Of a stretch of DNA of 20,889 bases, positions 15,024-20,866 are shown one piece after another. Positions within the stretch are counted from its first letter, which is position 1. The number at the start of each line of letters is the position of its first letter. Source of the stretch: a virus; IMG/VR virus record IMGVR_UViG_3300036719_001729, positions 1-20,889 of that record; one strand, written 5' to 3'. Position numbers and translations under genes: made by a program. The notes beneath the pieces are model-generated. The model searched no databases. It worked only from the letters and a program-made list of their open reading frames with translations, and had not been told where the DNA came from.

Positions 15024-15736
15024 ACTTCAAACCTATTTCCTTTACTTAAATTCTCACTAGCGGGTAGATGTTGAAGATTGAATTCACAATGAAGTCCACA
15101 TACTAATTTACCTTGTAATGGAACTATGTGGTCTACGTGATAACCAGTAGGGCAAGTTCGATAAATTTCTTTTATAGCTATCAGATTTGCCCAATTTGGG
15201 GTAGCTTGTAATTTTGTAGCTCTACGTTTTGCAGATTTATACGCGTCTTTATCAAGATTATTTAATCTACATCTTTTTGCTATTAATTTGGACTCCATTG
15301 GGTGCCTAGCTCTCCAAGAGTATGTTAACTTAAGGTGTCTTTCTTTATTTAAATTATAATATTCTTTTCTTGAGCTATTATAGCAATCTTTACATTGGCT
15401 AAAAATAATAGATTTGTCATTAGTATAGTAATAATCTATTGTTTTTGGTATATTACAATCTACACATACATAGTATCCAGTCAAGGATTCAAATAACCTT
15501 TTTAACCCAGTACCTTTATATTCATCAAAAAGCTCATTAAAGTACTTAGATCTTATTCTATATAATATATTACTAGGATCCTTGAATCCTGCTAAAGTAA
15601 AATATTCTGCACTCATATTTAATAATATGAGTTTTATAAACTCTGATGCTACTAACTTAGTCTTTCTATGTACTAATAAATTTTTATCCATATTTAATAT
15701 AAATAGAATACTTGATACTAGTTCATCTATATTCAT
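15020..15736 (-). CDS. HNH homing-type endonuclease, 238 aa (paralogue A)
   Basis: A likely free-standing homing endonuclease. Residues 88-118 hold two CxxC pairs (Cys-91/94 and Cys-115/118), a probable zinc ribbon. The basic helical stretch 120-180 ends with KLQATPNW. The HNH nuclease is at 199-234: YHVDHIVPLQG (His-200, Asp-202, His-203), GLHCEFNLQHLP (His-216, Asn-220) and NLSKGNRF. It shares the C-terminal half with the HNH upstream of the large terminase. AAAAAGGAGACGAA precedes the ATG. The final codons Asn-Arg-Phe-Glu-Val encode AATAGGTTTGAAGT, which is also the ribosome binding site of the portal gene, and the TGA overlaps the portal ATG. Confidence 0.85.
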   Translation of the reverse strand: MNIDELVSSILFILNMDKNLLVHRKTKLVASEFIKLILLNMSAEYFTLAGFKDPSNILYRIRSKYFNELFDEYKGTGLKRLFESLTGYYVCVDCNIPKTIDYYYTNDKSIIFSQCKDCYNSSRKEYYNLNKERHLKLTYSWRARHPMESKLIAKRCRLNNLDKDAYKSAKRRATKLQATPNWANLIAIKEIYRTCPTGYHVDHIVPLQGKLVCGLHCEFNLQHLPASENLSKGNRFEV

Positions 15737-15764
15737 TTCGTCTCCTTTTTAGACAATGTTTGGT

Positions 15765-15811
15765 GAGCTATCTAGTGAAAAAGGCACTAGAAAGGCTGGC
15801 CGGCCCTTTCG
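15765..15811 (-). promoter_or_regulatory. Two-hairpin leader of HNH paralogue A
   Basis: Between the small HNH gene and this HNH gene, CTAGTG (15772-15777) pairs with CACTAG (15785-15790), and GAAAGG (15790-15795) pairs with CCTTTC (15805-15810) around a GGCCGGCC core. A very similar arrangement precedes the other HNH paralogue. The hairpins sit about 35-75 bases upstream of the ATG; they may end upstream transcription or control HNH translation. Confidence 0.6.
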
Positions 15812-15818
15812 CTCAGTT

Positions 15819-16214
15819 TTAATCTTTATGTAACTTACCGTATTGAATCTTGACCCAGTTAGCTTGTTTTGTAGCTGTATGAAGGGCTGGTTTGCTGCCA
15901 TAAATAGTGTGTAGCTTTACATGATGCTCGTTACATAAGGTAACGGCATCTTCATATAATTCTTTCTCGTGCTCCGCTATAAAGGTATCGCGATGGAATA
16001 TAACGTCATCAACATCGTCAATTGAAACACCTGTAGTAACCTTCCACTTCTCCCATAGTAGGGTAAGTGATGAATAGTGGTGAAACTCTAAGTTTTCAGT
16101 AGTATCGCAGATTGCACAACAAGTACCTTTAGGATACCTTGCTTTAGCTTTATCTCTTAAATACTTAACTTCATCCCGTTTTAATTCGGACTTTTTACCA
16201 GTATTTGCTGCCAC
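15819..16214 (-). CDS. HNH endonuclease of the packaging-associated type, 131 aa
   Basis: Small HNH protein with a zinc knuckle and His cluster: Cys-33/Cys-36 (CCAIC), LEFHHYSSL (His-45, His-46), then CNEHHVKLHTIYG (Cys-94, His-97, His-98, His-102). It differs from the other two HNH proteins in this window. The location right after the large terminase gene is where many cos-type phages keep an HNH gene; in HK97 (gp74) that protein works with terminase in DNA cleavage. That role here is inferred. The start is GTG at 16214 with AGGAG ten bases upstream; no ATG fits better. Confidence 0.8.
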   Translation of the reverse strand: MAANTGKKSELKRDEVKYLRDKAKARYPKGTCCAICDTTENLEFHHYSSLTLLWEKWKVTTGVSIDDVDDVIFHRDTFIAEHEKELYEDAVTLCNEHHVKLHTIYGSKPALHTATKQANWVKIQYGKLHKD

Positions 16215-16305
16215 TATTAAACTGCTCCTGAAAATCTTTTACTCTAAACATAATAGGGCTATTATCCCATAAGTATAAAATAAATTCAAATCAATTTTCC
16301 TACCA
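16215..16305 (-). other. 91-base gap between large terminase and small HNH genes
   Basis: AT-rich gap. ATAATA (16250-16255) and TATTAT (16260-16265) form a weak stem around GGGC. AGGAG at about 16225 serves the GTG start of the HNH gene. No convincing promoter or terminator. Confidence 0.4.
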
Positions 16306-17607
16306 TCAGAAATTTCCTACGTTTGATCTGTAACTATACAAGGCATAACGCAAAGCATCTGCCATATGGGAGTACTTGTCATGTACTGGTTTCTCAGTAA
16401 TTAATGTTTCCTTTGGATCCCAACGGAACTGATCTAGTGCAGCTAGAAGGTGCACACATTTGGGGTCAACAATTAATTTTCCTTGTTCAACAATCATCTG
16501 AACATATGCAATCCCGTCCAGCACGGACTTAGTTGCATTAATTGTAGAAATATCGTGGTTTACAGCCCAATCGTAGCGAGTTTGTTGTGCAGCAGAATCA
16601 ATGAAGATCATCTGCACGTCATACTTATCTTCTAGAGTTTTGCACTCTACCGCGTACTGATCTGTAGTCATATTTGCTTGTTGGAATTCGTCTAGCGCGT
16701 AGAAGGTTTGAGAATCATAGTCATACCCCAAAACGAGCATGGCGGTAGGATCTTTGAAACCGATATCAAGTCCCATAATTCTTTCAAGATGTTCCCATCT
16801 GTCCACCGGCATGATACACTTATGGTCAAACTTAAAGATCTGTCCTTCGAACACACTAAAGCTAGCTTCAAACTCTTGCGAAAATCTGCTAGCTGGCATA
16901 GTAGCGCGGGCTTCATTAATATCCTCTTCACTCGCCCGAGGATTCTCTCGGTAGTCGGCATGGATACTAACCCATTTAGCGAATGCAGGTATAGAGTTAA
17001 ACCCGTAATGCCAATAAGTAGAAAACCAATTATTTCTACCGCGCGGCGTACTTATAAAAATAGCTTTTGAATTCGGCTTATCTAGTGTTGGGCGCAATGC
17101 TATCTCGAAGGCTTCTTGTCCTTCGCTAGTAAGAGCAGCCTCATCAAAAATGATTAATGAATATGATCGGCCAACTACTGAATCTATCTGTGATACTGAC
17201 CCCATCCTAATTGTAGACCCATTACTTAATTCTAGTATTCTATCTTTGGCATTATCTCTAGTTAATTCTATTTTATGATGATTTAATAGCTTACGTTGCT
17301 CCTCGAATGAGATAGAAGATAGAGCATAGTTTGGTGAAACTATTAATACATGAGTATCAGGTACTAGAGTAAGTAGGTGACCTACTATGTTTGCTATTAG
17401 CGTTTTACCTACGCGGCGACTAACGGCAGCTACTACGAAACGATACTTAGGGTTATTTAGTGCGTTAACTATTGCAATTTGGGGTCCATTAAGTTCTATT
17501 CCAAGTAAGTTAAGGTACTTATTAACTGGAAGCTTTATAAACCTATTTTCTATGGGGAATTCAGAGAATTCTGTACTACTTACATCACTACGACTAATTT
17601 TTAACAT
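16306..17607 (-). CDS. terL: Terminase large subunit, 433 aa
   Basis: The DNA-packaging motor and nuclease. ATPase motifs: Walker A SRRVGKT (63-69) and Walker B LIIFDEAA (151-158, Asp-155/Glu-156), with a coupling-type STPRGRNNW (187-194). RNase H-like nuclease: MGLDIGFKDPTA (Asp-281), MIFIDSAAQQ (Asp-337) and HDKYSHMADALRY (Asp-410, Asp-417). Length and motif order are normal. The ATG at 17607 lies inside the last codons of the HNH gene, with AGGTTTAAAGT in front. The gene works with the small subunit at 18428-18892. The stop is TGA. Confidence 0.95.
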   Translation of the reverse strand: MLKISRSDVSSTEFSEFPIENRFIKLPVNKYLNLLGIELNGPQIAIVNALNNPKYRFVVAAVSRRVGKTLIANIVGHLLTLVPDTHVLIVSPNYALSSISFEEQRKLLNHHKIELTRDNAKDRILELSNGSTIRMGSVSQIDSVVGRSYSLIIFDEAALTSEGQEAFEIALRPTLDKPNSKAIFISTPRGRNNWFSTYWHYGFNSIPAFAKWVSIHADYRENPRASEEDINEARATMPASRFSQEFEASFSVFEGQIFKFDHKCIMPVDRWEHLERIMGLDIGFKDPTAMLVLGYDYDSQTFYALDEFQQANMTTDQYAVECKTLEDKYDVQMIFIDSAAQQTRYDWAVNHDISTINATKSVLDGIAYVQMIVEQGKLIVDPKCVHLLAALDQFRWDPKETLITEKPVHDKYSHMADALRYALYSYRSNVGNF

Positions 17608-18284
17608 ACTTTAAACCTATTATTCTTACTAAGATTATCCTTAGCCGGTAGATGTTGGAGATTGAATTCGCAGTGGAGCCCACAAACTAGTTCACCTTGT
17701 AATGGTACTATATGATCTACGTGATAACCTTCAGGACATGTTTTATATATCTGTTTTATCTTTTCTTGGTCTATCCAGCTTGGAGTAGCCTGTAATTTAG
17801 AAGCTCTGTAGTGTGCATTTCTAGCATAAAAATCTGACTTGTTTAGTTGGAAGTATTCTTTTGACCATTCTTGTATACGCTCCTTGCTACTTTCCTTATA
17901 TTCTTTTCTACAGCTTTTACATTGATATTCTAATCCTCCACTTCTAGACTTGGAAATACTAAAGTTACTATGATCTAGCACTGAATTACACGTAAAACAT
18001 TTTCTCTTCTCTACTATTATTAAAAAATATGTCAGCCATGTTTTACCAGACTTATCTTTCATTACTTCTGGGTAACGTTCCCTCATAGATCTACCAAAAG
18101 CACTATCATTACAATAGCCACAGTATTTGGCTAAGTCTATAGAAGTCTGTACTTCCATGGACTTAGTAATAAACTGTTTCCAGGTTATATTCTCTGTACG
18201 CTTACGAAACTTAGGTAAAAACACTTCGCCCACACCAAATCGTTTAACTAACACATCATAAATTTCATTAACTAAATTTTCCAC
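17601..18284 (-). CDS. HNH homing-type endonuclease, 227 aa (paralogue B)
   Basis: Paralogue of the HNH gene before portal. A divergent N-terminal region (1-90) is followed by two CxxC pairs (Cys-96/99 and Cys-122/125), a basic helical stretch ending KLQATPSW, and the HNH nuclease YHVDHIVPLQG (His-188, Asp-190, His-191), GLHCEFNLQHLP (His-204, Asn-208), NLSKNNRF. The C-terminal 65 residues are almost the same as in paralogue A, also in DNA. The start is GTG at 18284 with AAAGGAGACA in front. The last codons encode AATAGGTTTAAAGTATG, which contains the ribosome binding site and ATG of the large terminase gene. It separates the two terminase genes. Confidence 0.85.
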   Translation of the reverse strand: MENLVNEIYDVLVKRFGVGEVFLPKFRKRTENITWKQFITKSMEVQTSIDLAKYCGYCNDSAFGRSMRERYPEVMKDKSGKTWLTYFLIIVEKRKCFTCNSVLDHSNFSISKSRSGGLEYQCKSCRKEYKESSKERIQEWSKEYFQLNKSDFYARNAHYRASKLQATPSWIDQEKIKQIYKTCPEGYHVDHIVPLQGELVCGLHCEFNLQHLPAKDNLSKNNRFKVC

Positions 18285-18427
18285 ACTGTCTCCTTTAAGA
18301 CTTTTATTGGTAGGGCTATCCTAGTGTAAAGGCACTAGGAAAGAGCTGCAGGCTCGGTTCACCCATTAACAAGTAGGTTCTAGCGATTTATACGTCTAGG
18401 ACCAATAATTTTATATACTCTAGCAAT
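18285..18427 (-). promoter_or_regulatory. Leader of HNH paralogue B with two hairpins
   Basis: CCTAGTG (18320-18326) pairs with CACTAGG (18333-18339), and GAGC (18343-18346) pairs with GCTC (18352-18355). Sequence and order match the leader of paralogue A (shared GCTATC, CTAGTG, AAAGGCACTAG and AAAGGAGAC). The remaining 70 bases to the end of the small terminase gene show nothing I can name. Confidence 0.6.
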
Positions 18428-18892
18428 TTACTGGGATAAAAGCTGACCTAGTAAAGCACCATAATTACCTTCGCCATACGGCGAGCCACCGGTATTAATT
18501 TGCACATTCGTTTGTTTCTTGATATTACCTTCTCTAACCTTTTCAATATCAGTCATGGCTTTTATCTCATCCATACGCATTTTATGCTGCATCATTAACA
18601 ATTCAGAAATATCCTTTGTTGATGCTAAGCCGGTTTCCATCATCTCGCTAAGCTTATCTTCAATAATCTTATCCATCACCTCCGCTAATCGGTCGCGATT
18701 ACGGTACCCAGCACTAAGGTAAACATGGTCTAGGTAGTTCTTGACTTCTGATTTTCTAAGGTATTGTGAGACTTGCGTGGGATGTATGTCCAGCTCTCTA
18801 GCAGTAGCATTTATATCTTGCGTCTGTAGGTATACATTCAATATCTCTAGAGCTTCGGGAGATATAGGGACCAACTCATTAGGTTTGGACAT
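18428..18892 (-). CDS. terS: Terminase small subunit, 154 aa
   Basis: DNA-recognition part of the packaging enzyme. Residues about 27-50 (NATARELDIHPTQVSQYLRKSEVK) are a helix-turn-helix of the terminase small-subunit type. Residues 60-125 are a charged helical/coiled-coil oligomerisation region (DRLAEVMDKIIEDKLSEMME, MMQHKMRMDEIKAM). The C-terminus is a flexible tail (NIKKQTNVQINTGG) likely to contact the large subunit. Size and position just before terL are normal, except that an HNH gene has come between. No good ribosome binding site is visible before the ATG at 18892 (ACTTCCCTAT), which is unusual here. Confidence 0.82.
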   Translation of the reverse strand: MSKPNELVPISPEALEILNVYLQTQDINATARELDIHPTQVSQYLRKSEVKNYLDHVYLSAGYRNRDRLAEVMDKIIEDKLSEMMETGLASTKDISELLMMQHKMRMDEIKAMTDIEKVREGNIKKQTNVQINTGGSPYGEGNYGALLGQLLSQ

Positions 18893-19015
18893 ATAGGGAA
18901 GTTTGATAAATTTTCATAATGGCTAAGTCTAACATACAGATAGAAGAAAATCAATCTAATTTTATAGGTTTGGTAGATTGAGGCAGTGGGTGGGTGGTTA
19001 AGAAAATTAAGGACA

Positions 19016-19065
19016 ATTTGGACGATTTGGGGTAATCTGCAAAGATTTGGACGATTTGGGGTAAT
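19016..19065 (+). repeat. Two 21-bp direct repeats (iteron-like)
   Basis: Identical 21-bp units at 19016-19036 and 19045-19065. Each is ATTTGG, then ACG, then ATTTGGGGTAAT, so ATTTGG hexamers start at 19016, 19025, 19045 and 19054. They lie about 125-175 bp upstream of terS and about 215 bp upstream of the first early gene. Candidates are terminase binding sites or a regulator's operator. Confidence 0.85.
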
Positions 19066-19189
19066 TTTAGCGCTTAATTGGTTAGTCCTTGGTGATTTAT
19101 AAAGTTTTACGCGGGGACTGGCCTGTGAGCATTAGAAAAGTCGAAGTCTAATAACCGCCCCCGTACCTGGCATGCTTCTTGCATGGTCG

Positions 19190-19279
19190 AAAATATTTTT
19201 TAACCAAACGAAAAATAAACTTGCATTCTTTTGATTTTTCTATATAATAACTACATCGACAACTTACTAAGGAAATGAA
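19190..19279 (+). promoter_or_regulatory. Early promoter cassette 1
   Basis: TTGCAT (19221-19226), 16-nt spacer, TATAAT (19243-19248), then leader ACATCGACAAC and AAGGAAATGAA before the ATG at 19280. An A/T-rich upstream tract (AAATATTTTTTAACC) may act as an UP element. It matches cassettes 2 and 3 over about 90 bases. Confidence 0.85.
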
Positions 19280-19486
19280 ATGCAAATCGTTCAGACCATC
19301 TACTGTTCTAACCACGCTGAAGCTATGACGCTAAGGCTTTATGTTCAGGGCAAGATCAGCAAGCTGCAGGCTTGTATCATCCTGCGTCAATTGACTGGCG
19401 ATGATCTCAACTCCACTGTCAAGCTTCTGCACTTGGCGCAAGATAATGGCTTCTTCGATCACAATGGTAGCATGATCAAAGAGTAA
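19280..19486 (+). CDS. Small early protein, 68 aa, unknown function
   Basis: First gene of the rightward block, directly under promoter cassette 1 with AAGGA eight bases before the ATG. The protein (MQIVQTIYCSNHAEAMTLRL at the start, KISKLQACIILRQLTGDDLN in the middle) is soluble and probably mostly helical. No known motif. Codon use is more GC-balanced than in the other small plus-strand genes, which may point to a separate origin. It is followed at once by a strong terminator, so it is a single-gene unit. Host takeover or inhibition is the usual role of such genes; here it is inference. Confidence 0.75.
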   Translation: MQIVQTIYCSNHAEAMTLRLYVQGKISKLQACIILRQLTGDDLNSTVKLLHLAQDNGFFDHNGSMIKE

Positions 19487-19488
19487 AT

Positions 19489-19511
19489 AAAGCCAGCGAA
19501 AGCTGGCTTTT
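19489..19511 (+). terminator. Intrinsic terminator after the 68-aa gene
   Basis: AAAGCCAGC (19489-19497), loop GAAA, GCTGGCTTT (19502-19510), then T and AAC. A 9-bp GC-rich stem with a GNRA-type loop and a U-run. Confidence 0.9.
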
Positions 19512-19520
19512 AACAGCAGC

Positions 19521-19546
19521 ATAAAAGGATATTTGTATCCTTTTAT
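19521..19546. terminator. Second AT-rich hairpin, backup terminator
   Basis: ATAAAAGGATA (19521-19531), loop TTTG, TATCCTTTTAT (19536-19546); a perfect 11-bp stem. It has U-rich arms on both strands, so it could back up the terminator before it or act in both directions. A hairpin of the same style precedes cassette 3. Confidence 0.65.
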
Positions 19547-19583
19547 CTTAAATGTGCGCCAATTATACTCCAGCCAGCTAGAG

Positions 19584-19694
19584 GCTGTCAAGCAATTTAT
19601 TCGTAAATATTTTTGACCCAATAAAAAATAAGCTTGCATTGTTTTGCTTCTTCTGTATAATGAATTCATCGAACAACGCAACGCAGGAAATGAA
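19584..19694 (+). promoter_or_regulatory. Early promoter cassette 2
   Basis: TTGCAT (19634-19639), 16-nt spacer, TATAAT (19656-19661), leader CATCGAACAACGCAACGCAGG and AAATGAA before the ATG at 19695. It shares GCTGTCAAGCAATTTATTCG and AAATATTTTTGACC with cassette 3. Confidence 0.9.
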
Positions 19695-19823
19695 ATGAAA
19701 GAATATAAATTCACAATCCAAGCAGGTAAATATATTGAAGAGGTTACAGTTTCGGCTACTAGCAAGAAGCGTGCCAAGATTAAAGTTATCGGTATGTTTG
19801 GCTTTGGTGTTAAGTTTATCTAA
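19695..19823 (+). CDS. Small early protein, 42 aa
   Basis: Begins MKEYKFTIQAGKYIEEVTV and ends KRAKIKVIGMFGFGVKFI. It is a short basic beta-type protein with no motif I recognise. It is the first gene under promoter cassette 2, with GCAGGAAATGAA in front of the ATG. The start is supported because the cassette-to-ATG distance is the same as for the genes at 19280 and 20671. The TAA is followed by CTAAGGAATTGAATC and the next ATG, so the 42-, 80-, 54- and 33-aa genes form one operon. Confidence 0.75.
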   Translation: MKEYKFTIQAGKYIEEVTVSATSKKRAKIKVIGMFGFGVKFI

Positions 19824-19838
19824 CTAAGGAATTGAATC

Positions 19839-20081
19839 ATGTTCACAATACTAGAGATTATAAGGATTGACCCTAAAGAATCGGGGAAAGCTTATATTGG
19901 TTGTCCTGATATGGCTTATAAATTGGCTCATACAATATTAGCTTATATGCCTGATTATTATGTCTTAACGGTTGGTGGAGTTGTTAATTGTAAACCTGAA
20001 CGCTCAGATAAAGAAACTAAATTCGTAGAAAATGCTCTTAATCTGGCTTATGCAATTCTTGATAATAATGAGGGTAATTAA
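19839..20081 (+). CDS. Small early protein, 80 aa
   Basis: Second gene of the cassette 2 operon, with AAGGAATTGAATC before the ATG. The sequence alternates short strands and helices (MFTILEIIRIDPKESGKAY, DMAYKLAHTILAYMPDYYVL, ETKFVENALNLAYAILDNN). It contains one CP and one NCKPE, but there is no zinc-binding pattern, membrane segment or nuclease motif. AT-rich codon use is typical of the phage core. Function unknown. Confidence 0.75.
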   Translation: MFTILEIIRIDPKESGKAYIGCPDMAYKLAHTILAYMPDYYVLTVGGVVNCKPERSDKETKFVENALNLAYAILDNNEGN

Positions 20082-20082
20082 A

Positions 20083-20247
20083 ATGGCTCGCGGATTAATG
20101 GTTGTGGTTATTGCTCTATCCTCTGGCAACTATAAGGTAGAGTTTTCTACCTTTAATGAAATTCAATCTAATGAAGTTTATTCAGAAGAAGATTTGTTTA
20201 GACTCTGCGATCTTTATGACGTTGAAGTATTTATTAATGAGGAATAA
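20083..20247 (+). CDS. Small early protein, 54 aa
   Basis: Starts MARGLMVVVIALSSGNYKV and ends EEDLFRLCDLYDVEVFINEE. The ATG at 20083 is preferred over one at 20032 because GAGGGTAATTAAA precedes it, and it lies one base after the previous stop; the longer form would overlap the previous gene by 50 bases in another frame. An acidic C-terminus (nine Asp/Glu in the last 20) could mimic DNA or bind a basic partner; that is speculation. Confidence 0.7.
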   Translation: MARGLMVVVIALSSGNYKVEFSTFNEIQSNEVYSEEDLFRLCDLYDVEVFINEE

Positions 20248-20249
20248 AA

Positions 20250-20351
20250 ATGGAATACGGTTATCCAGATAAAGAAGATATAGTATGGATGATGAAGTTT
20301 GAGGTTGTATTAATAACTATATTAGTTATATATTATATCTTCTTTAATTAA
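20250..20351 (+). CDS. Tiny membrane protein, 33 aa
   Basis: Sequence MEYGYPDKEDIVWMMKFEV then VLITILVIYYIFFN: an acidic N-terminal half and one C-terminal membrane helix (about 18-32). ATG two bases after the previous stop (TAAAAATG), GAGGAATAAAA in front. Last gene of the cassette 2 operon. Small membrane peptides are common in phage early operons; no homologue recognised. Confidence 0.65.
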   Translation: MEYGYPDKEDIVWMMKFEVVLITILVIYYIFFN

Positions 20352-20560
20352 AAGTTGGCACTATTCTTGACTACCAAGAATCGTGCCAGAAAAAAGCCTT
20401 TAGAATCAGGCACTTAGAAAAAAGAAAAAGCCCTTTAGAATCAAGGACTTAGCGCCGCGAAGCGTACCCGAGCGCAGCGAGGAATGGTACTAAAAGATTT
20501 TTATGGGTACATAAAAATCTTTTATGTAGTTCGCGCCGATTTTACCACAAAAATTGTGGA
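20352..20560. other. Structured noncoding stretch: hairpins and a 29-base direct repeat
   Basis: No ORF. In order: TGGCACTATTCTTG (20356-20369) pairs with CAAGAATCGTGCCA (20375-20388), one mismatch; two 29-base direct repeats at 20389-20417 and 20424-20452 (25 of 29 identical, core CCTTTAGAATCA); a GC-rich AGCG/GAAGCG patch (20452-20482); a hairpin (20491-20524); and CCACA/TGTGG (20545-20559). It might be a small RNA, a processing site or the remains of decayed genes. Confidence 0.6.
20491..20524. terminator. AT-rich 14-bp hairpin before cassette 3
   Basis: TAAAAGATTTTTAT (20491-20504), loop GGGTAC, ATAAAAATCTTTTA (20511-20524); perfect stem with U-rich ends on both strands. It parallels the hairpin at 19521-19546 in front of cassette 2 and probably insulates the promoter. 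Confidence 0.6.
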
Positions 20561-20670
20561 GCTGTCAAGCAATTTATTCGTAAATATTTTTGACCAAGGC
20601 GAAAAATACGCTTGCATTGTTTTGCTGTTACTGTAGAATGAACACATCGAACAACTACTAAGGAAATGAA
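20561..20670 (+). promoter_or_regulatory. Early promoter cassette 3
   Basis: TTGCAT (20612-20617), 16-nt spacer, TAGAAT (20634-20639), leader CATCGAACAAC and CTACTAAGGAAATGAA before the ATG at 20671. Nearly the same as cassette 2 from GCTGTCAAGC onward; the -10 has one change from TATAAT. Confidence 0.88.
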
Positions 20671-20856
20671 ATGAAACGCTCTGATGGATATTACTGGAAT
20701 CTGGAAAATGCTCAAGGTAAAGACTTTGTATGGTCAAGCAGTAATTTTGAGCAAGGCATTTCTACACGTCAACAGTTGGCAAAGTTTAATAAAACTCGGC
20801 CTTGCAATGTTAAGCTTATTGATGTTATAATTGCTGTTCTGAAATCAATCTTTTAA
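20671..20856 (+). CDS. Small early protein, 61 aa
   Basis: Starts MKRSDGYYWNLENAQGKDF and ends KTRPCNVKLIDVIIAVLKSIF. The N-terminal half has several aromatic residues (Tyr, Trp, Phe); the C-terminal half is basic then hydrophobic (VKLIDVIIAVLKSIF), perhaps an amphipathic helix that touches the membrane. First gene under promoter cassette 3, with AAGGAAATGAA before the ATG. The TAA is followed by AAGGAAAATAAA and another ATG. No family recognised. Confidence 0.72.
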   Translation: MKRSDGYYWNLENAQGKDFVWSSSNFEQGISTRQQLAKFNKTRPCNVKLIDVIIAVLKSIF

Positions 20857-20866
20857 GGAAAATAAA

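Larger units (their letters stand above)
18893..19279. promoter_or_regulatory. Divergent control region between late (minus) and early (plus) blocks
   Basis: 387 bases without a gene. Contents from left: a dyad TCAATCTA/TAGATTGA (18951-18958 and 18974-18981); a G-rich patch (GGCAGTGGGTGGGTGG); two 21-bp direct repeats; a GC-richer segment (19110-19170) with ATTAGA/TCTAAT arms; a CATGC-TTCTT-GCATG hairpin (19171-19185); and the first early promoter. This is a plausible place for the packaging site (cos or pac), because such sites usually lie just upstream of terS. No minus-strand promoter matches well. Confidence 0.55.

Noticed and set aside
16215-16305. Minus-strand promoter between terL and the small HNH gene
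   Set aside because: TTGATT and TATACT are present but with only about 12 bases between them, too short for a sigma-70 promoter.
18893-19279. tRNA or other known RNA gene in the control region
   Set aside because: No cloverleaf, T-loop GTTCRANYC or CCA-like end; the dyads are short and isolated.
19331-19777. Minus-strand 148-residue ORF across the early region
   Set aside because: It runs antisense through a real gene, two terminators and a promoter cassette, and its sequence shows no motif.
20032-20082. Longer start for the 54-aa early gene
   Set aside because: It lies in the coding region of the previous gene with no SD; the ATG at 20083 has GAGGGT and sits right behind the previous stop.
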